A stretch of DNA of 64,000 nucleotides from Gilvimarinus xylanilyticus (GTDB lineage: Bacteria; Pseudomonadota; Gammaproteobacteria; Pseudomonadales; Cellvibrionaceae), in contig NZ_JAMFTH010000001.1 of assembly GCF_024195295.1 (NCBI RefSeq), positions 372,001 through 436,000 of the forward strand. The letters are read 5' to 3'. Below the pieces are notes generated by a model, which saw only the letters and a list, made by a program, of their open reading frames with translations, was not told where the DNA came from and ran no database searches. A program made the translations under genes and the position numbers. The stretch's first letter is position 1. Every line of letters begins with the position of its first letter. Of the stretch, positions 53,214-62,915 are shown piece after piece.

Positions 53214-56200
53214 TGTTTTTAAAGCGCGGTATCTTCGTCAACTGGGGCAATATCCCCCAACTGGAATTCGACTTCGGCCCCATTAATTTATTCTCTGGCG
53301 GCAACGGTTCGGGTAAAACCACGGCGGCGGATGCCATTCAAACCTTAATGACCGCCGCCCACGAAAACCTGTTTAATTACAACCCGGGCCAGGATGAAAC
53401 CACCCAGCGCGGGCGCGGCGGCAAACAGGTGCGCACGCTCGCCTCTTACGTGCTGGGTTGTGACGATGGCAGCTACGCCCGTCCCTATACCGTAGACGGT
53501 TATGTGGGGGGGGTTTTTCATCCCACCCAGGGCGAAAGTGGCGAGCCCTTTACTGCGGTCATGTGTGTGCGGGCGCATTTGGACAGTGCGGGTAATCAAA
53601 AGCAGGCGCGCTTGGATGAACTGTTATTTTTAATTCTACCCGGCGAACAACTTAGCTTGTCGCACTTTGTCAAAAGCTATAAAGACGGCAAGCATGTGGT
53701 GCCCATTACCGATATTGTCACCCTGTTAAAAAAACAGTACGGCAGTGGCGTGGTGGAGCAGTACGATAAAAAGGGCGCTTATTTGCGACGCTTATACGGC
53801 GCACTGCGCGGTCGCAAAGACGCGGTATCGGATCGCGAGGCCAAGCACGCTGCTCGCACCTTTGCCAATTTTATGGCCTACAAGCCGGTTAAAAGTATTA
53901 CCGATTTTGTCGCCCGTGAAATCCTCGAGCCGCGCGACTTGGGCGATGCCATTCGCAATGTGTCGGATTTGATGAAAACCATTCACCAAATGGAGTCCGA
54001 TACCCGTGCTATTCGCGATGCCATTAATACTTTGCAGGGCGCGCGCGAATGCGCCGATCGCTATGTACAAACCTGGGCCGAGCGCCAGCTGGCCGAATAC
54101 AGTGAAGCCACACGCCTGTCCCGCGCCAATCAGCGCGGTTACCTGGCGGCTAAAAACGAACAAAAAAGCATTTTTCAGCAGCTGGCCGACAACGAGCTGG
54201 CCCAGAGTGACAGCGAAGAGCGCCGCCGACAGACTCATGAAGCGCAGGTGACGCTTGAAGCCAAGCGCCAGGGCATTAGCGCCCTTAAAACCAAAGACGA
54301 ACTAGAGCAAGAGATCGCCGCACAAACGCGCGACTTGGCCAGCAAGGCGCGTCCGGTACATGAGCAAAGCTTGCAGTTGCATCGCAATGTGCAGGCGAGT
54401 AACACCCTGTTGCAGCAACTGGCGCAAAGCTCACTGGGGGCGGACATTCCCGCGTTAGATAGCAAAGCGCTGCGCCAGTTGGGGCAAAAGGTGATCGCCA
54501 CCGGCGAGCAAGTGGATATCGACCTGGGCCAATTGGTCAATAAAGACTGGGTGGGTATCGAACGCTTGGAAAACGATGTAGCCAAAATCAAAGCCGCCGA
54601 AACTCTACATTTGCAATGGGCGGACGAGCTGCACAGCAAAGAGCGCACCGAGTCGGGCATTAGCCTGCGCGACCAAATTGCCCAGCAATTTGCCGGGGCC
54701 GACCGCAAGCGCCAGGAATTAAACACCAAGCTCAAACAAAAGCAAAAAGATATTCAGCTGCTGCAAAGCCATAAAATTAACTACCCGCCCTATGTCGAAG
54801 CGGCGTTACAGGCGATTCGCCAAGCGCTGCCCCAGGCCGAGCCCTGTGTGCTGTGCGATTATGTGGATGTGCTGGACGCCCACTGGCAAATGGCGATTGA
54901 GGGCTATTTGGGTGGGGCGAGATTTTCCATTGTGGTCGAGCCCGAATGCGAGGCCGAGGCCATGCGCATTGTGCGCGCTATGCCGGGCGGACGCCGTAAC
55001 CGGGCGCGGGTGATTCAGGGTGCCAAAGCCCGGCGCGATGCCGAGCGATTGAGTCCGCCCCAGGGCTCGATTTTAGAGGTGATGAGTTTTAGCCATAAAA
55101 CCGCCGAGTACTACCTTAAAGCCTCTTACGGCAATGTGCTGCGGGTAGACGATGCCGAGGCTTTGCGCACCACCGCACGGGGCATTACCCCCGAGGGGCT
55201 CGGCAGTGGTAACTACAGTATGTGGCGCTGCGATCTGGACGACACCGAGCTGGTGTTTGGCCAAAGCGCCCGCGAGCGCGCCCGCAAAGCCAAAGAGCGC
55301 GAGTGTGAACAACTGCTGCAAGAGGCAAGCGACAGCGAGCAGCAGTACCAGCAGTTGGCGCGCATACAAGAGCTGGTGGACAGTATTAAACCTGTGCACT
55401 GTGGTGAGGCTATTGCCGCGATGATGGATTGCCACCGCGCCATCCAAAAAGCCGAGACCGCTTTGGCGCAGCTTGACTTAAGCGACTTTAACGAGCTGGA
55501 AGAACAGCTGGCCGAGCTAAAACAGGTGTACCTGGATGAAGAGACCCGTCACCGCAGCCTGGTAGAAGAGGCGGGCACTTACAAAGAGCGCGAGCGCACC
55601 GTGGCGCGTCAGGTTAAACAACTGGCCGATGCTCAGGATGCTTTGGCCGAGGCCCAGGACGACGCCGAACAGGCGGTTTATTTAATGGCGGACCACTACC
55701 CGGAGTTGGATGTAGATACCGCTATGGCTCAGGCCGCCGAACGCGCTGATCGGGCAGCCGACAGCTTTACCTTTGCCGACGATATCGAGTCATTAAAACA
55801 GCAGCTTGAGCGTACTGAACGCGAGCTGAGTGGCGCCATTGTGCAGCACAATCAACACTGCCATACGCAGGATGCGATTGTTTACGATACCGGCTTGGGC
55901 GAAATTCACGGCATAGAATGCTTCCGCCGTATTATCGCCATGGGTAAAGAAGTGGACAGTTTGCACAACCGCCTCAAGAACAATGTCCTGGTGGATAAGC
56001 ACGAACAGTTGGGCGAGTTAAAAGACAGCTTTAATACCGCGTTTGTCACTAATTTGTGCCACTCGATTTACCAGGCCATTAAAGACGGCGAGCGAGTACT
56101 GAAAGATTTAAACAAAGAGCTGGAACACCACCGCTTTGGCGCCGACCGCGAACTGTTCCATTTTGGCTACGACTGGGTGCCCGAGTTTAAAGATTATTGG

Positions 56201-56860
56201 CGCTTTTTTAACGAGGTGATTGCGGTGCCCAATCTGGGGGATGGCACCAGCTTGTTTGACGCCGAGTTATCGCCCAGGGCCTGCCAAGTGCGCGATAAAA
56301 TGTTGGATATGCTGCTCGATACCGACGAGCAGTTAGCGCTGCGCGAGCTGGCGCGCATCAGCGATTATCGTAACTACCGCTACTATGAAATTTACAAAGA
56401 GCCCGAGGGCAAGGCCGCGATTGCGTTAAGTCAGTACGGCACCGGCTCGGGCGGGCAGCTGGAAACACCCGCCTATATTATTCGCTCGGCAGCGGTGACT
56501 TCGGCCTTTCGCTTTAACGAGGGCGACAACCACCTGCGAATGGTGTTGGTGGACGAGGCCTTCTCCAAAATGGACGAAAACCGCTCCCGCGAGGTGATTC
56601 ACTACCTCACGGAAAGCTTAGGTTTGCAGCTGGTGTTTATTATGCCCAGCAGTAAATCCGGCCCCTTTATGGATTTAATTTCCAATCAGTTTGTCTTTAG
56701 TAAGTGCCCCACGGCCCAGCCCATTGGCGAGTTAAAAAGTCGGGTGCTGGTGGATCGCAAGGCCTGCAACCAGGACAAGATTCGCGAGCTTTGGAAGAAC
56801 CACCGCAAAACCGTGCGCCATCAGGCTATGCTGGATTTTATGGAAGAGTTTGAGGACTAA
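53213..56860 (+). CDS. jetC: Wadjet system protein JetC (MksB-like SMC ATPase)
   Basis: The 1,215-residue SMC-like motor. Walker A FSGGNGSGKTT (about residues 28-38) and, at the far end, signature YGTGSGGQLETPA (about 1075) and Walker B RMVLVDEAFSKMDE (about 1107-1120) form the ATPase heads. Between them are two long coiled coils (about 270-530 and 700-1000) around a hinge-like globular part (about 540-695, with EPCVLCDYVDVLDAHWQ and YYLKASYGNVLRVDD). It is thought to extrude DNA loops and deliver plasmids to JetD. GAGGAGA precedes the ATG. Confidence 0.92.
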   Translation: MFLKRGIFVNWGNIPQLEFDFGPINLFSGGNGSGKTTAADAIQTLMTAAHENLFNYNPGQDETTQRGRGGKQVRTLASYVLGCDDGSYARPYTVDGYVGGVFHPTQGESGEPFTAVMCVRAHLDSAGNQKQARLDELLFLILPGEQLSLSHFVKSYKDGKHVVPITDIVTLLKKQYGSGVVEQYDKKGAYLRRLYGALRGRKDAVSDREAKHAARTFANFMAYKPVKSITDFVAREILEPRDLGDAIRNVSDLMKTIHQMESDTRAIRDAINTLQGARECADRYVQTWAERQLAEYSEATRLSRANQRGYLAAKNEQKSIFQQLADNELAQSDSEERRRQTHEAQVTLEAKRQGISALKTKDELEQEIAAQTRDLASKARPVHEQSLQLHRNVQASNTLLQQLAQSSLGADIPALDSKALRQLGQKVIATGEQVDIDLGQLVNKDWVGIERLENDVAKIKAAETLHLQWADELHSKERTESGISLRDQIAQQFAGADRKRQELNTKLKQKQKDIQLLQSHKINYPPYVEAALQAIRQALPQAEPCVLCDYVDVLDAHWQMAIEGYLGGARFSIVVEPECEAEAMRIVRAMPGGRRNRARVIQGAKARRDAERLSPPQGSILEVMSFSHKTAEYYLKASYGNVLRVDDAEALRTTARGITPEGLGSGNYSMWRCDLDDTELVFGQSARERARKAKERECEQLLQEASDSEQQYQQLARIQELVDSIKPVHCGEAIAAMMDCHRAIQKAETALAQLDLSDFNELEEQLAELKQVYLDEETRHRSLVEEAGTYKERERTVARQVKQLADAQDALAEAQDDAEQAVYLMADHYPELDVDTAMAQAAERADRAADSFTFADDIESLKQQLERTERELSGAIVQHNQHCHTQDAIVYDTGLGEIHGIECFRRIIAMGKEVDSLHNRLKNNVLVDKHEQLGELKDSFNTAFVTNLCHSIYQAIKDGERVLKDLNKELEHHRFGADRELFHFGYDWVPEFKDYWRFFNEVIAVPNLGDGTSLFDAELSPRACQVRDKMLDMLLDTDEQLALRELARISDYRNYRYYEIYKEPEGKAAIALSQYGTGSGGQLETPAYIIRSAAVTSAFRFNEGDNHLRMVLVDEAFSKMDENRSREVIHYLTESLGLQLVFIMPSSKSGPFMDLISNQFVFSKCPTAQPIGELKSRVLVDRKACNQDKIRELWKNHRKTVRHQAMLDFMEEFED

Positions 56861-56879
56861 ATAGACCCGAGGTGCTTAT

Positions 56880-58001
56880 ATGAAACCGCAACCGGCCCCC
56901 AAATGGCTTGATGAAGAGCCACTGCTGCAAAAACTATTGCACAGCTTTGTGGACAAGCTCGAGCGCGGTGTTAAGCCGGTGATTAAAGTAGGCCCTAAAA
57001 CCGCGCCGGGGCTGTACGATTTTCAGGACGATGTGGATTATCTGTGGGCGTTAGTGGAAAGCCTGGACAAGGACTACCAAATCATCACCGTTAAAATGGC
57101 CCGGGTAAAGCCCCATCAAAATTTATACGAAGGCGCTCAGCTGGTGTTTATCCCCGAACGCGAAGAGCTGGTGCGCCAGTGGTTAAATCGCCCGGCGCTG
57201 GACCCCTATGCCTTGGTGTGGCATCACGAATTGGAAAAGCTGGCCGAAGCGGGAGTCAACACCGACGCTTTGGCGGCGAACATGATTAGACTGCCCGAGA
57301 TGGGCGCCGAGGCGACCCTGCGCGGATTGGTGCAAATAGGTGAGGTGCTGCAACGGCCCATGACTTTGCGCGCCTTGTCGGCGCGTTGCTTTCGCGGCGA
57401 CTCTAAAGTGTTGGATCGCCAAGAGGCGCTGGTTGCCGAGCTGTATCCCGAACTGGCTCAGAATCTTTTACCCCGTCCACTTTTGTTGGCGGTGTATCTG
57501 CCCGAGCGGGTAAAGCAAATAATCATGGTCGAGAATCAGGATACTTTCGTGTCCCTGTCCCAACAGCCACCAGACCAAACGGCCATTGTTTACAGCGCGG
57601 GTTTTCGTGGCAGCAGCACCCGAATGCGCGACCCCGGCAATGTGGTGTTCAGCTATCTCAACCAATCCGCGAGCTCCCGAGAAACCTTCGAGCGCTATTG
57701 GTTTGGCGGCGAGCAAACCCTGGCTACGTATTTTTGGGGTGATCTGGACTACGCAGCTATGGCGATACTCAAGGCCATTCGCCAGTCGTTTACTGATGCG
57801 CGGGCCTGGCAGCCAGGGTATCAGCCAATGCTAGAACAACTGCTGAGCGGGGAAGGGCACACCACCCACAAAGGCGTGCAGCCCGACCCCACCAGCACCG
57901 GCTGCGACTTTGCCGACTACAGCTTGCTGCCCGCCCTGAGACGGGCCAGTGCCTATGTTGATCAAGAGGTGGTGGATATCGAACGCGTGGTAGCTGATTA
58001 A
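56880..58001 (+). CDS. jetD: Wadjet system protein JetD (MksG-like TOPRIM nuclease)
   Basis: The 373-residue nuclease subunit (DUF3322/DUF2220 type). The C-terminal TOPRIM domain is complete: the conserved glutamate in IIMVENQDTFVSL (about residue 219) and the DxD motif in YFWGDLDYAAMAIL (about 286-290). The N-terminal half has QIITVKMARVKPHQ and LDPYALVWHHELEKL. Intact catalytic residues argue for an active system. GAGGTGC lies upstream; the gene starts 19 bp after jetC and ends the operon. Confidence 0.9.
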   Translation: MKPQPAPKWLDEEPLLQKLLHSFVDKLERGVKPVIKVGPKTAPGLYDFQDDVDYLWALVESLDKDYQIITVKMARVKPHQNLYEGAQLVFIPEREELVRQWLNRPALDPYALVWHHELEKLAEAGVNTDALAANMIRLPEMGAEATLRGLVQIGEVLQRPMTLRALSARCFRGDSKVLDRQEALVAELYPELAQNLLPRPLLLAVYLPERVKQIIMVENQDTFVSLSQQPPDQTAIVYSAGFRGSSTRMRDPGNVVFSYLNQSASSRETFERYWFGGEQTLATYFWGDLDYAAMAILKAIRQSFTDARAWQPGYQPMLEQLLSGEGHTTHKGVQPDPTSTGCDFADYSLLPALRRASAYVDQEVVDIERVVAD

Positions 58002-58154
58002 CAAAACCGAGCCCCAGTGTTGTGTTTTGGCTGGGCCCAGCCAAAGCATTGGAACTGTGTTTTGTTTTTATAATAAGCGCTGATGTTCTAACCCTGCCGC
58101 TTCTGCGGACTTCTGTGAATGGTTAGCTTTGATCCATTCAAGCGCCCACAGTTG

Positions 58155-59021
58155 CTAGTTTTCATTGTGGCCATACTTCCCTCTGGTAAGTAGAGCTTCT
58201 TTCCAAAAGCTCTCTCTCTGAATAATGTACTGCTCACTATCTCGGGATGAGGATTGCTCAAGTAGAGTGAAATAAAAGTTTTCCCTGGCGTATGCTGCGC
58301 CATTCCTTTTACTTGAAAGGAGATGCTTCAAAAGAATATTTCCCGCATGACCTCCAGACGTAAAATAATTACCCCACCGTGACCATATACCTTCTTCTCC
58401 ATATGCCGACCCTACGTATCGAAGCCCGGTTTTATGGTCTGTTATTAAATATACACCTTGGCAGTGAGATAAAGCAGCTACCCAATCAGGTTTGGAATCT
58501 CGCCAGAGTTTCTCTAAAACTCCAAAATTATGGTTAATATTACTGTGACCGGGAAAATCTTCTCCAGCATAGGTTTCTGGAAGAATCTCTGAGACGCGCA
58601 TTAGATGGAGCATGCCCTCAGGTTTGCGTCCTTTTGCTCTTGCATCTTTAACCCAGTGAACCACAAGCCTCCCTATCATTGAGCGACCCTGTTCCGATAG
58701 GCAAACCTTGTAATTTACACCCTTCTTTCCATTTTTATTTTTTCCTGGCCTATGCGATTGCACCTCGAAGATCCCACCGAACAACCAACAATCTGGCTGA
58801 GATGGAAGCTCAATTATTGAAAATATGTACTGCCTGTTCCAACAATGATTGCTGTGATAGTTACCATTCCATTCGTTCTGCCATTCTTCAAAACTTCGAG
58901 TGAATACATCTATGGGACGGTTGTTTGGGGATTTTTGAGCAACATGAACCTTTGTGTCACCCCAATCTAAAGCCGGGAACAATATGTCTATTGGTATTAC
59001 ATCATTATTCAAGGGTTCCAC
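58155..59021 (-). CDS. GIY-YIG nuclease-like protein
   Basis: A 288-residue protein whose C-terminal 110 residues carry a GIY-YIG domain: GVYLITDHKTGLRYVGSAYG (about 189-208, G-V-Y and Y-V-G), then R in WSRWGNYF, and a terminal ESFWKEALLTRGKYGHNEN like that of the family. The N-terminal half (about 1-180) is unassigned. DNA cleavage is inferred. The start is GTG 59021 or, better spaced from GGAAGGTGG, TTG 59012. The gene is clearly A+T richer than its neighbours, suggesting recent transfer. It converges on jetD. Confidence 0.8.
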   Translation of the reverse strand: MEPLNNDVIPIDILFPALDWGDTKVHVAQKSPNNRPIDVFTRSFEEWQNEWNGNYHSNHCWNRQYIFSIIELPSQPDCWLFGGIFEVQSHRPGKNKNGKKGVNYKVCLSEQGRSMIGRLVVHWVKDARAKGRKPEGMLHLMRVSEILPETYAGEDFPGHSNINHNFGVLEKLWRDSKPDWVAALSHCQGVYLITDHKTGLRYVGSAYGEEGIWSRWGNYFTSGGHAGNILLKHLLSSKRNGAAYARENFYFTLLEQSSSRDSEQYIIQRESFWKEALLTRGKYGHNEN

Positions 59022-59314
59022 CTTCCGCTGTTGATATCTCCTTGTCAGGGAAAAGAAAGACTGTGTCTTTATGGCTAGAATTCTGATTCTATCGATTTTT
59101 GCATGCCGGGCAAATATTCGCCAGCTTAGTGATGTTGCACGATGTTTCCAAGGTCGTTAAATCTTTGGGTGTCCCGGTATCCTTCCCTTACCGGCCGAGT
59201 AACCATTATCTTGCGCCCACTGCCGATTTGCGGCGCTGGGGCAAAGTTGTGTTGTTTTCCCACCTCTTGGCGGCTTGAGCCGCTACACTGTAGTTTTAGA
59301 TTGCAGATGTGACT

Positions 59315-60517
59315 ATGCCGCCCGTCTCGCGCACAACTTCTATCACTCCGGCACTGGTGCTCACCTTTGCCGCCACTATGATGCTGGGTCCGTTTTCGCT
59401 GGACACCTATCTGCCTGCGTTCCCAGCTATTGCAGCCGATTTAGGTGTTTCACCCCAGGCGGTGGCCATTAGCGTCTCGGTGTATATTTTCGCTCTGGCC
59501 GCTGGGCAGTTAATTGGCGGGCCGCTGTCCGATCGTTTGGGCCGCAAGCGCATTTTGTTGGCCGGGCTTATTATTTTTGCCGCCGCCAGTATCTTGCTTG
59601 CGACCTTGCATACGCTGTCGCACTTTCTCGTTGGGCGCGCTTTGCAGGCCGTGGGGGCGGGGTGGGTGCTGGTGTCAGTGCCGGCGATGGTGCGCGATCG
59701 TATCAGCGGGCAGGAGGCTGCAAAGTTATTTTCCCTCATGGGGCTGGTGATGGTGGTGGCGCCAGGTATCGCCCCCAGCATTGGCAGTGTGCTGTTAAAG
59801 CTGGGCCCCTGGATGGGCATTTTTATCTTTATGGCGCTCTATGCGCTGCTGCTTATTCCGCTGCTATACACAGTGGTATTTAGTCAGATGCCGGGGGTGG
59901 TGACGGTCGATAAACCCAAAGGCGGGTTGTTGCGTCCCTATCTTGAGGTATTTAAAACCCGCCGGGCCATGCCTTTTATTTTTTGGCAGGTGGGCGCCTT
60001 TTCGGTGATGATGCTGTTTATCACCCACAGCTCGTATATTTATCAGGATCATTTTGGGCAATCGGCGGACAGGTTTGCGCTTTTATTTGCGGCCAATATT
60101 GTCGCCATGTTTTGCTGCAACCTGATTAACCGCGCACTTTTGGCCCGCTGCTTTAGCTCGCTGCATATTTTGCAGTTGGCGACGGGGTTGCAGGGAATAG
60201 GGCTGGTTCTTTTACTTTTGGCGACTTTTTTACACTGGCCCTTGTGGGCATTTTTGCCCGCCATGATGATCACCATTGGCGCCCATGGCGCGCTGTCTCC
60301 GAATATTCAGGCCTGTTATATGGAGCACTTTCCCCGCAATAGCGGCACTGCGGCGGCGCTGTTGGGGGCATGTCAGTTTGGCGGGGCGGGGGTGCTTAGC
60401 GCTTTGTCGGGGTTATTGCCCCACAATCTGCCGGCGGTGATTCTTGCCATGCTGGCCTGTGGCTTAGTGGCACAGTTTTTTATGTGGCGCTCGGTGTGGG
60501 CAGAGCCTAGCGCTTAA
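59315..60517 (+). CDS. Bcr/CflA-family multidrug efflux MFS transporter
   Basis: A 400-residue, twelve-helix drug:H+ antiporter. Helix 1 contains MMLGPFSLDTYLPAFPAIAADLGVSP, typical of Bcr/CflA, and the loop 2-3 motif is GGPLSDRLGRKRILL. Helix 5 has the drug-antiporter motif C-like GIAPSIGSVLL. ATG 59315 is chosen; a GTG two codons earlier is possible and no clear Shine-Dalgarno decides. It stands alone. The 293 bp upstream show no other feature. Confidence 0.92.
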   Translation: MPPVSRTTSITPALVLTFAATMMLGPFSLDTYLPAFPAIAADLGVSPQAVAISVSVYIFALAAGQLIGGPLSDRLGRKRILLAGLIIFAAASILLATLHTLSHFLVGRALQAVGAGWVLVSVPAMVRDRISGQEAAKLFSLMGLVMVVAPGIAPSIGSVLLKLGPWMGIFIFMALYALLLIPLLYTVVFSQMPGVVTVDKPKGGLLRPYLEVFKTRRAMPFIFWQVGAFSVMMLFITHSSYIYQDHFGQSADRFALLFAANIVAMFCCNLINRALLARCFSSLHILQLATGLQGIGLVLLLLATFLHWPLWAFLPAMMITIGAHGALSPNIQACYMEHFPRNSGTAAALLGACQFGGAGVLSALSGLLPHNLPAVILAMLACGLVAQFFMWRSVWAEPSA

Positions 60518-60544
60518 CGGTCATAAATCTTGGTTGGTGATGTT

Positions 60545-60578
60545 CGTGTAAATATAAAAATAGTTTTATATTTACACG
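60545..60578. repeat. 34-nt A+T-rich palindrome upstream of the cellulase gene
   Basis: CGTGTAAATATAAAA (60545-60559), a four-base loop ATAG, and TTTTATATTTACACG (60564-60578): perfect 15-bp arms. It lies 27 bp after the transporter stop and 62 bp before the cellulase ATG. It could be a regulator site for the cellulase gene or a terminator of the transporter gene; the T run GTTTTTTG starts eight bases after it. Confidence 0.75.
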
Positions 60579-60640
60579 GTTCGTTTTTTGCGCTAGCCTT
60601 TTCGCGATTTTAAATACAAAAACGATAACAGGAAAGTCAT

Positions 60641-62845
60641 ATGCGCATTCAGCGAATTGTCTCGGCTAATCTGCTGGCCCTTGTGCTGGCCGGTTGTGGC
60701 GGAGGCGGCGGTTCGGGCTCATCCACTCCCCCCAATAACACATCCAGTAGCACGCCAACGTCCAGCGCCAGCTCGGTAAGCAGTGTATCCAGCTCAAGCC
60801 TTGGATCCGAATCCAGCAGCTCGGTGTCCAGTGCTTCGTCTTTAAGTAGCAGCCAGTCAACGCTTTCCAGTAGTCTGGCGTCCAGCGCAAGCTCGCCGGC
60901 CTCCAGTGTCAGTAGTGTATCCAGCTCGGTGGCTAGCAGCGCAGAATCGTCCGCCAGCTCGGTCGCCTCTGACGTATCGGCAACAGGCTGTGGGGTTAAT
61001 ACCAGTGTGACCAATGCACCCCAGTCATTCCCGGTGGTCAAATGCATCGTCGTGGACCAATTTGGCTATTTGCCCAACGCCGATAAAACCGCCATATTGC
61101 GCAGCCCCCAAGAAGGGTTCGATGCCGCTACAGACTACACCCCGGGGGATAGCTTTGATGTGGTAAACCTGGACACCGGTGAGGTGGTGCACAGTGGCGC
61201 GCCCAGCCAGTGGGGCGACGGCGCGGTGAATAGCACCTCGGGCGATAGGGTTTGGTGGTTTGATTTTAGCGGCGTGAGTGCTGAGGGCCGCTACGCGATC
61301 GTCGATGCCGACCAGAATTTGCGCTCAGCCGAGTTTCAGATCACCAGCAATGTCTATCGCCCGGTCTTAATTCAGGCGGTGCGCACTTTCTTTTATCAGC
61401 GCGCGGGTTTTGCCAAGCGCACCCCTTACGCCGAAGCCGCCTGGGCCGACGAGGCGAGCCATATTAAACCCGGCCAGGATACCGAAGCGCGTTTGTACAG
61501 CGCCACCAATGATGCCAGTACTGAACGGGATTTAAGCGGTGGCTGGTACGATGCGGGTGATTACAATAAGTACACCAGCTGGCACGCCGGTTACCTGTTG
61601 GGGATGATGGAAATATACAATGATCGCCCCTCGGTATGGACCGATGACTTTAACTTGCCCGAGTCCGGCAATGGTATTCCCGACTTGGCGGATGAAATTA
61701 AGTGGGGCATGGACTGGCTGATTAAAATGCAAGAGGCCGATGGCTCCGTGCTATCGGTTATGGGGCTGGACCACGGTAGTCCGCCCTCAAGCGCGGACGG
61801 CCCCAGCGTCTATGGCCCGGCTACCACCAACGCGTCGGTGGCTTCGGCGGCCGCCTTTGCCCTGGGCGCCGAGTTCTTTACCCAGTTTGGCAATGAAGCG
61901 CTCAACGCCTACGCCAGTGATCTGCTCAATCGCGCGCAGCAAGCCTGGACATGGGCCGATGCCAATCCCTCGGTGACTTTCCGCAACTCGGATAGCGGCG
62001 TTGCCGCCGGCGAGCAGGAGGTTGACGATAATGGTCGCCGAGATAAAAAGTTAATTGCCGCGGTGTATTTGTTTGCCGCCACCGACGAGACGGTTTACCG
62101 TGACTATGTCGATGCCAACAAGCCCAATATTTACTGGGTGTCGCCCTGGAACGAAGAGTTAAATCACGCGCTGCTGGTGTATGCCAGCTTGCCCAATGCG
62201 ACAAAGTCGGTGGCCGATACTCTGAATCAGCAGTACCGTCAGTCGATGCAGGGCACCGAAAATTGGGCCGAGGTAAACAATAACACCGATGCCTACCGCG
62301 CCTTTATTGGCGATGGCAACTTTACCTGGGGCAGCACCCGTACCATGGCGGTAAAAGGCGCCACTTTTTATCACCTGAAAAAGTTTGCCATTGCCAATGC
62401 GTCGGATTCGGCGGTGGATAATGTCGCGATGGATTACTTGCACTATATTCACGGGGTAAACCCCTTAGGCAAAGTGTATTTATCCAATATGGGAGAGTAT
62501 GGCGCCGAGGATTCGGTGGATAGTTTCTATCACAGTTGGTTTACCGACGGCAGCGCCAACTGGGACTCGGTGAGTGAGTCCAACTACGGTCCCGCGCCGG
62601 GTTTTGTGGTCGGCGGCGCCAACCCGCAATACGGTTGGGACGGTTGCTGCCCCGACAGTTGCGGTGGCTCGGCTAATAACGCCCGCTGTGGTATGGCGCC
62701 GCCTTCGCCGCCGGCCAACCAGCCGCCCATGAAGTCTTACGCCGATTTTAACGATGGCTGGCCGATTAACTCCTGGTCGGTGACCGAAAACTCGAACGGT
62801 TACCAACTGGCCTATATTCGTCTGCTGTCAAAGTTTGTAGACTAA
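60641..62845 (+). CDS. Glycoside hydrolase family 9 endoglucanase, lipoprotein with polyserine linker
   Basis: A 734-residue cellulase. The lipobox LAGC (about residues 16-19) suggests outer-membrane anchoring. A poly-Ser linker (about 27-115) precedes a CelD_N Ig-like domain (125-230, CIVVDQFGYLPNADKTAILR) and the (alpha/alpha)6 catalytic domain. The catalytic aspartates are in GGWYDAGDYNKY (about 302 and 305), the conserved His region in YIHGVNPLGKVYLSNMGE (about 604) and the acid glutamate in WSVTENSNGYQLAYI (about 714). There is no carbohydrate-binding module. AACAGGAAAG precedes the ATG. An inverting endo-beta-1,4-glucanase is expected. Confidence 0.93.
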   Translation: MRIQRIVSANLLALVLAGCGGGGGSGSSTPPNNTSSSTPTSSASSVSSVSSSSLGSESSSSVSSASSLSSSQSTLSSSLASSASSPASSVSSVSSSVASSAESSASSVASDVSATGCGVNTSVTNAPQSFPVVKCIVVDQFGYLPNADKTAILRSPQEGFDAATDYTPGDSFDVVNLDTGEVVHSGAPSQWGDGAVNSTSGDRVWWFDFSGVSAEGRYAIVDADQNLRSAEFQITSNVYRPVLIQAVRTFFYQRAGFAKRTPYAEAAWADEASHIKPGQDTEARLYSATNDASTERDLSGGWYDAGDYNKYTSWHAGYLLGMMEIYNDRPSVWTDDFNLPESGNGIPDLADEIKWGMDWLIKMQEADGSVLSVMGLDHGSPPSSADGPSVYGPATTNASVASAAAFALGAEFFTQFGNEALNAYASDLLNRAQQAWTWADANPSVTFRNSDSGVAAGEQEVDDNGRRDKKLIAAVYLFAATDETVYRDYVDANKPNIYWVSPWNEELNHALLVYASLPNATKSVADTLNQQYRQSMQGTENWAEVNNNTDAYRAFIGDGNFTWGSTRTMAVKGATFYHLKKFAIANASDSAVDNVAMDYLHYIHGVNPLGKVYLSNMGEYGAEDSVDSFYHSWFTDGSANWDSVSESNYGPAPGFVVGGANPQYGWDGCCPDSCGGSANNARCGMAPPSPPANQPPMKSYADFNDGWPINSWSVTENSNGYQLAYIRLLSKFVD

Positions 62846-62858
62846 AGAGTAAAGTTGT

Positions 62859-62889
62859 AGCGAGCGCGGAATAACCGCGCTCGCTTTTT
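62859..62889 (+). terminator. Intrinsic terminator after the cellulase gene
   Basis: AGCGAGCGCGG (62859-62869) pairs with CCGCGCTCGCT (62875-62885) around AATAA, followed by TTTT. It starts 14 bp after the stop. Confidence 0.92.
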
Positions 62890-62915
62890 ATGGACAGGGA
62901 ATTTACGGAGGATTT

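Noticed and set aside
58679-58903. Plus-strand open frame of 74 codons within the GIY-YIG gene
   Set aside because: It is antisense to the longer GIY-YIG frame, which has recognisable motifs.
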